Shown piece after piece: positions 23,653 through 35,534 of a stretch of DNA of 64,000 nt (its first letter is position 1; every line of letters begins with the position of its first letter). A program made the translations under genes and the position numbers. Source of the stretch: Ampullaceana balthica. Its lineage: Eukaryota; Mollusca; Gastropoda; Lymnaeidae. The DNA is taken from the NCBI GenBank assembly GCA_944989445.1, contig CALYLW010000162.1, positions 667,001 to 731,000 of the forward strand. Direction: 5' to 3'. The notes beneath the pieces are model-generated. The model did no database searches. It worked only from the letters and a program-made list of their open reading frames with translations, and was not told the origin of the DNA.

Positions 23653-24950
23653 GTATGTGGATTGACGATAATACATATAACAGATTAAACACGTTATTTG
23701 TATTATCTTATCCTTTTAGAAGTCTGCCAATGAGAGCAGACATTGGACGTTGCAGTGCTATGATACTATCTTTTGACATCATCTCTTCAACCTGCTTAGA
23801 ATTAATGAAGAAATGAAGTTATTGAAATTAACTTGTGATATAGAAATGCCATAAGCTACTGTAACAATGCTTTGAAAGCTCTAACGAATACCAGTAATAT
23901 TCCGTTGTTATAACATAACGAAAAAAATGCTAATGATGAAATTGTAGCTTTCTGCTGAATGTTTATTCGCTGCTACAGTGAGTTGTCCAATGCGGATTAA
24001 TAATCATTGGCGAATCATAATTATTCTGGAATCATACGAGTTGTCCTGGATACGTTTTAAAGGATGAAAAAAATATATATTTGAGGAAAGGGTTCGTTAG
24101 CTATGAGAGATAAAAACACTGGGCTTAAAGACTTGAAATACTATTTGCATTAAGAACAGATTAGGAAGCAACTTTTATATTTTACAGCTCTCCTTTACTG
24201 CAAATCTTTTTTGTTTTTACTCTACTCTATATTTGCATTACTATGGCTACATATTTATTTACTTTAACTTTATATTTGTACGGCTGTAACGACGTATCTG
24301 TAGTTCTGTAAATTTGTTATTTACGAAACATAGACAATCAGGGTATCGGCCTTAAGATCATATTGTTTAAACCCGCTACCTGAAGATTTACATTAGTTTT
24401 TTGACATAAAAGCAGAAAGCAATCAGATATACATCCTGGAAATTGATCCACGAAAAGACGAGTAATGAGGTAGAGCAAAAAAGCAACAGAAAATAAACAA
24501 AAGAAAGAGATAACAGTTTTTTAAAATAATAAAAGAAGACAAGATAGACATTTAAAAAAATATTTGTTAAAACTGTGTATGTTTTTTTTTAACTGGAAAG
24601 AAAATCTAAGATCTGTTTGTAATATTCCTTTATTTATTCATGCGAGTTCAATTAGATTCTTTATTTTGTTTTTAATCCTCAAAAAAACTATGTAGAAAAT
24701 TTGTTTTTCATTAAGGAGATGAGCTAAAAGTGCCATCTGTCTTTATAATAAGTAAACACAAATGAATTACCTGCTATCATTAGCACTTGTTGCATCTACA
24801 CAAGAATACTATTATCTTCAGAGGAATGAAAGGACACAGAGAATATTCGATTACAAAAATAACATTTTATAATAAGTATTTTTTAAAATACTCGTTTGAG
24901 CATAAACCAACATATAAACAAAACAAAGAAAGAAATCTTTTGGCCTAGAG
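23653..24950. other. Unassigned AT-rich stretch
   Basis: No gene or repeat family is recognised. Confidence 0.35.
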
Positions 24951-25258
24951 CAGAGGTCGGGAAACCATGACTCGCGAGCTAAATGTGGCTCTATTGGTGG
25001 CTGCATCTGGCTCTCAAAAAAATGTTCGATTATAAAAAAATTCCCGTTTATTCAGACTCCTTTGAACTACATATTAATTGCATGTAAAAACAACATAACA
25101 ATGTTATTAAAAGCGTTCAGAGATGTAATTATTGTACTTTCAGTGTTGAAATTACACAAAATGCACACATTTACTTAAATGTTTAGTTTTAAACATAATG
25201 TATTACTTTTCAGAATATGTTGTGTTTATTGCTCTCTCGGACAAAAAAGTTCTAAGTG
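24951..25258 (-). mobile_element. hAT MITE (CAGAGGTCGGG family), copy 1
   Basis: It starts CAGAGGTCGGGAAACCATGA and is related throughout to the element at 42595-42928 in inverse orientation, sharing the internal phrases GAGCCACATTTGGC, TTTCAACACTAAAAGTA and ATTACTTTTCAGAATATG in complement. The far terminus is decayed (GTTCTAAGTG in place of the expected inverted repeat). Flanks GCCTAGAG and GCCTAAAA match at 6 of 8 positions, consistent with an aged 8-bp target duplication. Confidence 0.7.
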
Positions 25259-25266
25259 GCCTAAAA

Positions 25267-26315
25267 TATGCTTTAAAAATTATCTTTACTATTTACGGAG
25301 TTTTACTCCTGTTTTGTTATCTAAAAGATTATGAATATCATTTTAAAAAAGTATAGTTCTAAAAAATAAATATGTACAAACGGCTTTTAAGTGATTACAG
25401 ATTTATTTTTTTTTAAAATCGATTTCTGATTTTTTAATCATATCTTTATTGAATTTCGTTGTACGATTAATGTGTGAAATTCTTTTGCATAAAATCTTAT
25501 TATGTTTACGTTTTCGTAAGTTTTTATGTTACCACTCAGACGTCTTCAATACTATCGATACACATCGCGTTTTAATCGGGAAGAGAAACAATCCAATAAA
25601 AATTGGAATTTGATTGTTATTGAAAATCGATGATCCGTTGTCGATTGTGTTGAAATGCTTTCGATCTGCTTCTAACGCTTTCTATTGTCTAGTTTTCTGA
25701 TTTACTTACGATCGCTCTATTCTCTGGGGCATTAACCACCCACCTCCGACTACAATCACGCCAGCGGCTCTCAAACTGCTCTCAATAATAGCATGTACTT
25801 CACTGCATAAGAAAACTATTTGACATGACCTCAGTATAAAACAAGGAAAAAAAATTATAATCGATTTGCTTGATTTTGTTTCAACGGGAGAACTTATCAC
25901 CTGGTCATTAGAAGTTGTGTAATTCTGCTTTTGTTGTGGATTCGTGTTACGGTGATTAGCTTTCTCCTCTCAAAAGGTCTCACATGAACTAATTTTCTCT
26001 CATTTGCAATGCAGAGGCGTAGGAACAGGAAAAATAGGCTTTCTCCCCTCCCCCACCCCTTATTTTTAAGCAAGACATTTTCAGATACATGGCTATTTTT
26101 TTTTCATGGCAGTGGGGCTGAACTTAGGTTGACCCATCAGAACTAAATATTTGCTACTTTATTGCTCCTTTTCATATTTCTCCATTGAGTACGCGTAAAA
26201 TCTTGGGCTTAATGTGAGGCCCTTGACTGTATGTATTGTTTTTAGCTGTACATACGGCGTGGGTTGTAAATATGACCTACACTGTATGTACGGGTTTATG
26301 CTATATGTATAGTAG
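25267..26315. other. Unassigned stretch with possible lone hAT ends
   Basis: At about 25760 the phrase CAGCGGCTCTCAAACTG resembles a hAT terminus and recurs with one change at about 30391. At about 26013 CAGAGGCGTAGGAAC is also hAT-like. No partner ends or target duplications were found for these. No gene is recognised. Confidence 0.35.
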
Positions 26316-26572
26316 TATGTATGACCCATTGACTGTATCTACGGCCCTTGGTTGTATGTATAGCCCATTGACTGTATCTACGGCCCTTGGTTGTATGTAT
26401 GGCCCATTGACTGTATCTACGGCCCTTGGTTGTATGTATGGCCCATTGACTGTATCTACGGCCCTTGGTTGTATGTATGGCCCATTGACTGTATCTACGG
26501 CCCTTGGTTGTATGTATGGCCCATTGACTGTATCTACGGCCCTTGGTTGTATGTACGGACCTTGGCTTTATG
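26316..26572. repeat. 39-bp minisatellite
   Basis: Six nearly identical units contain GGCCCATTGACTGTATCTAC and GGCCCTTGGTTGTATGTAT. The unit is 13 codons long and stop-free in several frames, giving open frames on both strands that are not evidence of coding. Confidence 0.9.
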
Positions 26573-27083
26573 TACGGTTTTGGCAAGTGCATTTTCAAAG
26601 ACAAAAAAGTTAAATTGGTGAAATATTACTACTGGTTGATGGATGACGGCCTGAGTCCTCTGACAGCGGAGACACACCAGCTAACGATGCACGTCTGTCC
26701 GTGCGCGGTGACCAGGAAAAGATGCGTCTGTTCTGACACATTACCAGTTAGTTTCAGTAGCAGGAGCCTAGCCATACTTGACATTTTAACTAATCCTGAT
26801 ACTTTATCCCCTGACGACATGATCCAATGGGTGTCATGTCCTCTAGTCTCATATTGCTATCTGACGCAAGCTTTCAAGTGGACCAGGGAGAATTGGGAGG
26901 GGGGGGGGAATGAAGCCCACGCATTATGGTTTCTCTGCAGTGAGAAATCATCAATAGATAATCTAAAACATTATTCGTACTGTCAAACCAGCAGACAATC
27001 AAAGTAAACCAATTCCCCAAAATTATGAAATGATCCGGACATTATCCGGTTATAAATCTCTGTATCGGTTTATAACATTCTAC
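26573..27083. other. Unassigned stretch with a duplicated 56-bp segment
   Basis: The segment at about 26842-26897 ending GACCAGGGAGAATTGG recurs with few changes at 44531-44586. No gene is recognised. The 154-codon plus-strand frame at 26543-27007 begins in the minisatellite and has no recognisable domain. Confidence 0.4.
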
Positions 27084-27091
27084 CCCGCCAC

Positions 27092-27337
27092 CAGAGCCGT
27101 CTTTACACCCTTTTGGGCCCCCGGGCAAAGCAATAGTGTTGGGCCCCTCCCCCACAGGAATAAAAAATAAATAAACATAATATATATAAATAAACATATT
27201 CCCATGTTGGGCCCCTCCCCCACAGGAATAACAAATAAATAAACATAATATATATAAATAAACATATTCCCATGGGGCCCCTATGCTCGTGGCCCCCGGG
27301 CAAATGCCCAACGGGCCTATGCGTTAAGACGGCCCTG
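27092..27337 (-). mobile_element. hAT MITE with perfect 8-bp duplication and internal tandem duplication
   Basis: The termini CAGAGCCGTCTTTAC and GTTAAGACGGCCCTG form inverted repeats. The flanks CCCGCCAC at 27084-27091 and 27338-27345 are identical, giving an 8-bp target duplication of hAT type. Inside, a segment of about 75 bp, beginning GGGCCCCTCCCCCACAGG and ending ACATATTCCCATG, is present twice in tandem. The related copy at 27810 has it once, so the duplication is a derived event in this copy. Confidence 0.88.
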
Positions 27338-27345
27338 CCCGCCAC

Positions 27346-27809
27346 CACCCATCCCCCCAAAAAAAAACAAGAAAAAAAAGAAAAGAAAAACAAAAAACAA
27401 ACAGACAAAAACAAAACAAAACAACAACACCGTATTAGTTATATTAGTCTTATTGTTAATTCAGTATCCCCCCCCCACACACACACACTTTTCTAGCTTC
27501 TTCTCTTTCTTTTTTTTTACGATCGATTGTACTTTCGTTTTTCTCGTTTTTTCCCCCTCATTACTTTAAGCTATTTATGGTTACAAACATTCTGCTTGAT
27601 GATTGGTCAAAGAAACTTAATACAGGAATGGAGCACAACTAGTTTGAGTACCATGGAAGAAAAATGCGGATAAAAGTGGAATTCAAAGATGCCTGATAAA
27701 TATACGGCGAATGAGAACTGAGAGGAATTGCGATATGGTTCTTAATCATACTACGAGAACGTTGATTCATATTCTGGCCGGGGGCATGACTTTAGTTATC
27801 TCATTCTCC
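27346..27809. other. Unassigned stretch with A-rich and C-rich tracts
   Basis: An A-rich tract at about 27356-27425 and a short (CA)n after a C-run at about 27470-27488 are present. No gene is recognised. Confidence 0.4.
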
Positions 27810-27967
27810 CAGGGCCGTCTTAACGCATAGGCCCGTTGGGCATTTGCCCGGGGGTCCACCAGCATAGGGGCCCTATGGGAATATGTTTATTTATATATAT
27901 TATGTTTATTTATTTTTTATTCCTGTGGGGGAGGGGCCCAACACTATTGCTTTGCCCGGGGGCCCAA
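27810..27967 (+). mobile_element. hAT MITE (CAGGGCCGTC family), truncated copy
   Basis: The copy starts CAGGGCCGTCTTAACGCATA and follows the reverse complement of the 27092 element through GGGCCCAA. It then stops about 22 bp short of the expected inverted repeat, exactly where a 28-bp tandem repeat begins. It lacks the internal duplication seen at 27092. Confidence 0.8.
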
Positions 27968-28066
27968 TGTATGTGTACATTAATTTTAACATCAATATAT
28001 GTGTACATTAATTTTAACATCAATATATGTGTACATTAATTTTAACATCAATATATGTGTACATTA
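27966..28066. repeat. 28-bp tandem repeat
   Basis: About 3.6 units of AATATATGTGTACATTAATT plus TTAACATC are present. The array replaces the missing end of the neighbouring MITE. Confidence 0.9.
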
Positions 28067-29110
28067 AATATTGAGCTAAATTTGTTAATCGGACAACCAT
28101 TGAAATATTAAAGATCTAAGTAATTCCTTTGACATCAATCGACAAGCGACTCTTCTTCGAAGAAAGAAGCAATTTCAGGCTTTGACTAGGAAAAACAAAC
28201 TAAGAAAATAGCACGAAGTGCTGAAATTTTAACGTTCAAAACATTTTTACCCGTGCACTGAAATTGTCCTCTAAGATGACCAGGAGAGTCCATGAGGTGA
28301 TTGGATACATGATAAGTTATTTATTTAGACATTGATTGTCTGCTTAATTCAATGTAACTTATTTTATGCCTACTTCTTGTGCAAGAGGAAGTATTGCTGA
28401 AGCAAATAACATTTTTCGAATCACAATGTAATTAGGTATCAAATTTGTTTTATTTGTTTTAAAAAAAAACAACTTTTCTCCATGGTTATTATCTGGGTTT
28501 TTATTATCTATTCAGATTGATTATGGATGCTTATAATGAAGATTTTCAATAAAACTGAGTTATAACATACCGCAAACAGTAGTAATTGGTGGTAGTCTTA
28601 TACTGATTGTAACAGATTTTTTTCGTTGGAGATGTGATCGATAATTCCTTATTATTACGTTGATAAATAGTTAATCACGAATCAATAACTTTCTATTTCA
28701 AATATTAGTAGGAATCTAAAATGTTTGAGTCGTATATTGTATGTATAGGAATCTGATTAGCTTTTATAAAAAGGAATGTTCCTTAATTAAACAAAAATAA
28801 TTAAAGCTTTTTTTAAAAATCCTCTCCCTTCTTTCATTCCTTATTTTATTTATTGTTTTCTTCTCCCCACCTTTTCGTTTATATTTATTTCAAGTCAATT
28901 TCCGACCTCTCATAGTGTAATGTCCTCACACTGGCTTCTTGCTTAAGTAACAGGTAATTAAAATACTTGTTTCATAATAAACTCGTAGACTGACTGAAGG
29001 TCTTTCTAATATCATTGAAAGACCTGAAACTTTTTTTATAAACATATAAGTTAAAAAAAGGCATATAACTGTGTGCCAAAAGATTTTGTTTTCAGCCCTA
29101 AACAATATCA
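28067..29110. other. Unassigned AT-rich stretch
   Basis: No gene or repeat family is recognised. Confidence 0.35.
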
Positions 29111-29641
29111 TCATATATATATTATATTTACGCTCAATTATCTCTGACTGTGGCCTAACGCTAAGGGACATCACTCTGTTTTTAAAAAAAATGAAAATAA
29201 AGACTTAAAAATCATAATCATTTTGGTTTCCAGATTAACATTAACCATACAACGCACGAACCTTTGACGTCAGCATTTGTGTTGTAAACAGTGCTGACTG
29301 ACTCAAAGAGTTATTCTTTTGGTGCCGTACTTTGGTGCGCTGCTTTCTAAAATTATTTTAAAAATCGTGTGGTGATTAGCACTGTAAAAAAATATTATAT
29401 AAATACTTTGTATACATTTCAGGAATATTTCGTATTTATCATACAAGGATAAGTTACTTGGGCTTTTGACCAAAAATGTGGGCGCCATAGGCGCCCTACA
29501 ACCCCCATTATAAAATACTTTTTGTACATTTAAGGAAGTTTAATATTACGTATTTATCATACAAGGACAAGTTAGTTGGGCTTTTGAAAAAGGCGGGCGC
29601 TGTAGGCGCCCTAAAAAAGTGGGCGCCGCAGCACAACCTAG
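29111..29641 (+). mobile_element. Helitron-like non-autonomous element, copy 2
   Basis: This is the best-preserved copy of the family at 17371 and 41430. It starts after an A with TCATATATATATTATA and ends CACAACCTAG followed by T, with a GGCGCC-rich region just inside. The two internal half-units, each containing a TATTTATCATACAAGGA-like core, are clear at about 29430-29505 and 29550-29625. It is 531 bp long and has no coding capacity. Confidence 0.7.
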
Positions 29642-29642
29642 T

Positions 29643-31190
29643 ATTTTAAATAGACCACTGTGAAAGAATTTCTCAATTGCACCAAAACTTTTTTTTTGGT
29701 ATGTCCCATAACCTTTTTTTCGAGGTCGTAGGGGGTTCTAATGTTTCCATTAGAACATTCTCAGGCTTAGTAGACCTTTGCGGCGCCCATCCCTCTCCAG
29801 ATCAGCGGATGACTTCCTTTGCGTAGGTTATTCATCAACATTTTTATTGTGGCTTTAACGGGGGCTACATCCCACGCCCCTCAGCTTGCGAGGCGCGCGC
29901 ACTATTGATGTCGCTATCCAGCCGCCGCACCAAGACTGGATGCGAAGAAAACGTTCTACAGTTTTAATCTTGGTATAAGATGACTCTTGCTTCAGCGGAG
30001 ATTCACACGTTGTATTTTTCTAACCGCGCATACCTTGAAACAAGAAATTAATTTAACATGGGTCTGGGGCAGAAATTTAGAACCGCTGATACGGTACGGC
30101 ATCTTTCTGATTTCCTGTGCCACCACATCCGGCATCCACACTGCCTTCCTCTGAGACTCCATCCCTCAGAAGACGCCCTCCCCCCATCTCCTAACTTACC
30201 TGACAGGTGAGGCTACGCCGTCGATTTCTAAGAGCACAATGGGGGTCTCTGAAGGTCACCCGCTCACTAACGGGACAATTGTAGTCCTGGTCATTCAGTC
30301 GAACACGGTTTCTTGCCGCGCACAAAGGAAGGTGTTCGTGGGCCAGTCTATCGCTGGTCTCGGCAGTCGCTTAACATCAGGTTATAGTGCAGTGGCTCTC
30401 AAACTGATATAAAAGTGCGAGATAAAAATGTCCCTAAGCTCAGTATTATATAGTATTTCAAAGTGTGATTAATGTGTGTACGTTGGATGACCGACCTACT
30501 TAAACCTTTGTTGAAGGTGGAGGAGATCTTTCTTTAAAAGAGGTAAATGAAAATTCGGTATCATTTCTCAACAGTTAACGTATGTCGACTGCTCCTCATT
30601 TCCGCCCTTACCCTCCCCCCATTCCTGAGATATTTACCGCCAATTTAAGTCCAGGGGTAGAGACATTGCGCAAGTAGAGATTCCAATCCGAACATTCGTC
30701 TGCCAAAATGCACGGTTCATTTGGAAACACTGTCCAATCGAGTTTAAGCAGACGTGCGTGATGACGACATGACAGTAATTTGTTGTTGTTTCTGGGCTGT
30801 GGCGTCTGGGTTTGCGTCGAGTTTAATATTCGATAAAAGTTTGTTTGCATCATAGATATTATCTTTACTTGCTTTTAACCAACTACCCGGATGATTTTAG
30901 GCTGAAAGAGGGATTGGGAGTTTGAAAAAAAAATCAAAACGAAAACGCAGTTAATTTGTTGTAAAGAAAGTCATTATTTTGTTCGTCATGATCCTCTCGT
31001 TTTATGACATGTTTTACAATTTTGGAAGATGGCTACCTTTGCGTTGTCAATGATTTGTATGGACTTTCACGAATGACTAACAAAGTTCTTTTTTAAAATA
31101 ATAACAAATAACCTATTTAAGAACATGATTTTGCAATAAGTGATAAATATGTAGGTTCGAGCTTAGTCGCTGTCTCGTTCTATACCTCAT
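29643..31190. other. Unassigned stretch, partly GC-rich
   Basis: The interval about 29750-30370 is distinctly less AT-rich than the rest of the window and unique within it. I find no exon-like frame or RNA I recognise. A lone hAT-like terminus CAGTGGCTCTCAAACTG lies at about 30391. An 81-codon minus-strand frame at 30608-30853 has no recognised family. Confidence 0.35.
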
Positions 31191-31194
31191 CTAA

Positions 31195-31478
31195 GTTGTC
31201 TACTTTCTTATGTATTAAAGACGCTCCTTCTATATATTATATAAAATTATTGCGTCTTACAATTATCTATGGTTTATGTCTAGGCTTTCATTTTTATTAG
31301 AGTTTTAAAAGTTGATAATGTGTTGGGTTTTCCTGGTTTGATCAGGAAACCCATGCCACGTCCGAATTCCATACGGGAAGAACGAGAATTTGTATGCGCT
31401 TGTTCTTGCATACGCAATAAGAAATGTGTTTTTATCCCTATGTCCGAGGGTTGTATCAGATTATATTTGAGTTGTATT
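31195..31478 (-). mobile_element. LINE A relic, 5'-truncated and frameshifted
   Basis: On the minus strand this encodes the last 60-70 residues of the same polymerase as at 12267-14477: NLIQPSD, then KNTFLIAYARTSAYKFSFFP in a shifted frame, then NTLSTFKTLIKM in the first frame. The two frame changes show it is dead. The 3' UTR with a decayed hairpin (GACGC at one side, GCGTC at the other, 31220-31256) follows. It documents an older insertion of the same family. Confidence 0.85.
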
Positions 31479-31479
31479 G

Positions 31480-31974
31480 CTGTCCATATCATTTCAATAG
31501 AAACACAAATTCACTCATTTATACTTTTTTTGTAATGCCTATAAAATGAAATATCCATATAAAATAACAGTCATTAATTAAGCCTGGGGTAGTCAATACA
31601 AACTATTCCTTCATCAGTGTTCAGCTCTAACATTCTCGAAATTACTTCTTTTTAGCCTACCCAGACGGCGAAGGCACCTTAGCCACTTAACGCATTGCTT
31701 CAGTGTTTAAGTAAAACATTGCGTTCTTTGTGTGAAATCCAATTATCAACCACGATGTTTCAATCCTTCTCCGACCGTCAACAATAGTCTCACTTCCCAT
31801 TCAATCCCACAATCTCAGCAATCTCGGTGAGCACAACTTACTGCAACACAGACAACAATACATGTGTGAGTACCATACACTTGACAGATGCAGAGTCATG
31901 GAACTTTTGTCTCTACAGGGTTTTGAGGACAGACGTGACGTTAAGATAAAATTTGCTATGTTACTGTTCAGCCA
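31480..31974. other. Unassigned stretch
   Basis: No gene or repeat is recognised. Confidence 0.35.
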
Positions 31975-31987
31975 AGATGTTACTTAA

Positions 31988-32127
31988 GGTTGGTCCACAC
32001 CTCTCAAATGCTCGCGAGCATTTGCCCAAGCATCACACGAACGCACTAATTTATTGGCGTATTTTATAGTGCGTTCGTGTGATGCTTGGGCAAATGCTCG
32101 CGAGCATTTGTGAGGTGTAGACCGACC
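31988..32127. mobile_element. Palindromic fold-back element flanked by TTAA
   Basis: Two arms of about 60 bp are near-perfect inverted repeats around a 17-bp AT-rich centre. Each arm holds AAATGCTCGCGAGCATTT, itself a palindrome, and CATCACACGAACGCACTA. TTAA flanks both sides (31984-31987 and 32128-32131), as left by piggyBac-type transposition. The arms differ at only a few positions, near the outer ends. It lies within a degenerate repeat of GTTAGACC units. A DNA cruciform or RNA hairpin could form; a piggyBac-like MITE is the simplest reading. Confidence 0.75.
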
Positions 32128-32139
32128 TTAACTGTTAGA

Positions 32140-32310
32140 CCAATTTGTTTGTTATTGTTTGACCAAAACGTTAGTTACTCTTAGATTAAGATGTTATGTT
32201 AATTTTAGACCAAGTTGTTGTGTTACTGTTAGACCAAGTTGTTGTGTTACTGTTAGACCAAGTTGTTGTGTTACTGTTAGACCAAGTTGTTATATCAATG
32301 TTTGACAAAA
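32140..32310. repeat. 21-bp minisatellite
   Basis: Units of GTTGTGTTACTGTTAGACCA plus A occur, clear and regular at 32215-32290 and degenerate toward 32140. Similar phrases to the left of the palindromic element (about 31963-31987) suggest it inserted into this array. Confidence 0.8.
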
Positions 32311-33507
32311 TTGTTTTTAATTGCGATTTCTCTATCATTGCTTTGCCAATTAAAGACAAAGGTTAATTGTTCCTAAAACAGATTTCTCTTGCTCAGATAT
32401 CGGCTGAAGCAAAGAGGCTTTTCATTCTTTTCTCGTGTGACCAGTCTGATAATTTATGTTTACCTTTGATATTCAAAGAAAGAGCGTGTGATGAACTTCT
32501 ATTGAAAAACAAAAATCATTTTTAAAAATGGTTTACGAATGTAAAAAAAACAAAAAAACTTTAACAGTAGTTTTTTTTTAAATTGTAAGATTTAATTTAA
32601 ATACAACTAAGAAAAAATAGTATCATTCTATCCCCATCCCCCACCCCCGAATATTTCCCCGTTGAATTCACCAATATTGTCCAAGTGTGTCACTGCTGCT
32701 TGCTGTCTCATTATCCACTTTGTTGCACTCACTGCCGTACACCCCCTACACCCCCCCTTTACCTTGTGTGCCAGCCATTCAGAGAGAGTGGAAAGTTGTA
32801 ATATTACAAATCTGCGGCCCGACTGATTCATAGAATTTGTTAACTCCCCAGGGATTCAACAGGCGTCGGAGAATTGACCGAAATCCAATAGTCCGGCCCA
32901 CAAATACGTTCCGAAAGGTCATTCTGACCCGTTACCAGGTTCCCAGTGTCCGGCCAGAAAAAAAGAACTTTTAGGCTGATGTATGGGGGAGACGGACACC
33001 CGACAAAATGACCACACTAAAACTATCTGGGAGTAACTAAGGGCTATTTTGGGCATGTTAAACGAATTATTTCATTTATGTTATTTTATAAAGTTTTGGG
33101 AGACGGATTAAATAAATTGGAGAGTGGTTGGAAATTTTGCTTTAAAAACATACAACAAAAGACTAGGTCATCAATTTTGAAAATGTTGGTTGCATTATAA
33201 TCACGTGTTTGATATAAATACGTGGCTATTGTTGAACTCCTGCCCATACTACAAAACAAATTGTACATGCTGTTTTGTCGAGGTACTTACGGACTTAAAC
33301 AAAGAACGAAAGCACGCACTGGGAATTGTATGCGGAAAATCGTTCAATTATTTTATTTAAATAATAAACGTACATTCTTAAAAAAAACAAAAAACAAAAA
33401 AAACTTCTTCTAAAGAGCACGTTTCATACTCGATTGTAATTCTTTGAAATGAACAGTGGACAATGCCCGATAGAAAGCAGAACAATGACAAATTTAAGTA
33501 ACTAACT
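32311..33507. other. Unassigned AT-rich stretch
   Basis: No gene or repeat family is recognised. The small minus-strand frame at 32628-32831 shows no known domain. Confidence 0.35.
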
Positions 33508-34555
33508 CACCAATCAAAACACAACTAACACACTATCAAAACACAACTAGCGCACCGACAAAACACAACTAGCACACCATCAAAACACATCTAGCACACC
33601 ATCAAAACACAACTAGCACACCATCAAAACACAACTAACACACAATCAAAATACATCTAGCACACCATCAAAACACAACTAGCACACCATCAAAACACAA
33701 CTAACACACCATCAAAACATAACTAGCACACCATCAAAACACAACGAACACACCATCAAAACACAACTAGCACATCCTCAAAAGACAACTAACACACCAT
33801 CAAAACACAACTAGCACATCATCAAAACACAACTAGCACATCATCAAAACACTACTAGCACATAATCAAAACACTACTAGCACACCGACAAAACACATCT
33901 AGGACACCATCAAAACACAACTAGCACATCGACAAAACACAACCAGCACACCATCAAAACACTACTAGCACACCGACAAAACACATCTAGGACACCGACA
34001 AAACACATCTAGGACACCATCAAAACACAACTAGCACACCATCAAAACACAACTAGCATACCGACAAAACACATCTTGGACACCATCAAAACACAACTAG
34101 CACACCATCAAAACACAACTAACACACCGTCAAAACACAACCAGCACACCGACAAAACACATCTAGGACACCATCAAAACACAACTAGCACACCGTCAAA
34201 ACACAACCAGCACACTATCAAAACAAAACTAACACACCATCAAAACACAACTAGCACACCATCAAAACACAACTAGCACACCATCAAAACACAACTAGCA
34301 CACCATCAAAACACAACTAACACACCGTCAAAACACAACCAGCACACCGACAAAACACATCTAGGACACCATCAAAACACAACTAGCACACCGTCAAAAC
34401 ACAACCAGCACACTATCAAAACAAAACTAACACACCATCAAAACACAACTAGCACACCATCAAAACACAACTAGCACACCATCAAAACACAAACAACACA
34501 CTATCAAAACAAAACTAACACACAATCAAAACACAACCAGCACACCATCAAAATA
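33508..34555. repeat. 22-bp minisatellite
   Basis: About 48 units of ATCAAAACACAACTAGCACA plus CC are present, with variants at four positions (ATC/GAC, AAC/ATC, AGC/AAC, CTAG/CCAG). A block ending in the AAACAAAACTAAC variant occurs twice, about 205 bp apart (around 34130-34240 and 34320-34440), so a multi-unit segment was duplicated. Confidence 0.92.
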
Positions 34556-35070
34556 AAAATACACAATGACAAGCAAACGCTTAGAATTACTCCAGTGCAG
34601 TACTCCACTACCCAAATTACATTCACAGTTGATCAACAATTAATTAGAGTCGTTGCTGTCCTACGTTTAAGCCAGTATCTGATCGTCAGGTCTGTAACCT
34701 TCTCTTGTACGCCATTACTAAATCTTTACAGATAGGGGTGAGAATTAAAATGAAGATTATTTTGCTAGTTAGAAAGCAAAACATGTTTCATATGAATTTT
34801 TGTAAACTGAAAATTTAAAACAAAAGTTTACAAAAAGTCATTGAGGTACAGATAAGTGGTGCGGACCTCACCGGGTAACAGTAACACCAACCTGAGTTAC
34901 ACCACTGGTACAGTGTTATTGTTAGATAAATTAACGTCACATCTTTTAATAATGAAACAAATTGTAGCACAGGTTTTTTTAAACGTTAAAAAGCAAAAGA
35001 TAGAGTTATTCAATGAGCGTTTCTGCCCAATGTCTTCTTCCAATTCTTTGAAACGGACAAAGCATCAGTT
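34556..35070. other. Unassigned stretch
   Basis: No gene or repeat is recognised. Confidence 0.35.
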
Positions 35071-35138
35071 TTCAGATGCAGTGGCGTAGCTAGAGCTTTT
35101 GCCGCCCTTGGCGGTCTCCAATGTGCCGCCCTTTTTAT

Positions 35139-35534
35139 GGACCGTCCGTAAATGACGTCCCGCACCTGGGGCGGGGAGGGGAGCCATACAGTTGTGACGA
35201 TGTGTTTGAGAAATGTGACGTCACGTCAAAACGCGCAACTTTAACTAAAATTTAAACTTAAATATTGATACTGACACTTTATTTAATGACTTTTACGTAA
35301 AACGCGTGTTACGATTTTAGAGTGCAGCCTTGCACTAAAAACATACTTAAATGATAAAAATTGATTTGAAACATGCTTATTTTCAAATAGAAAATACGGT
35401 TTTTATTGTGGAGAAGGTGTCAAAGCTTTATGACTTCATATCGAAGAAGGGGTCTAAGTGTTTGTGACGACGTGTGACGAGGGCGGAGGGGGTAAAAAAT
35501 AAGTCAAAATTGCGTGACCTAATTTATGGAAGAC
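35139..35534 (+). mobile_element. MITE copy 2 (GGGGCCGTCC family), nested in hAT
   Basis: It starts GGACCGTCCGTAAATGACGT and ends in a decayed complement of the same repeat (GTGACCTAATTTATGGA). It shares the interior with copies 1, 3 and 4, including TGATTTGAAACATGCTTAT and the GTGACGACG/GTGACGAG pair. It sits wholly inside the hAT element, so it is younger than that insertion. Confidence 0.8.

Noticed and set aside
26543..27007. 154-codon plus-strand frame as a possible gene
   Set aside because: It starts in the 39-bp array, has no recognised domain, crosses a G-run and includes a segment that is repeated elsewhere in a different context.
33508..34555. CRISPR-like regular array
   Set aside because: The 22-bp units are directly adjacent, with no unique spacers, and the sequence is from an animal genome. 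It is a minisatellite.
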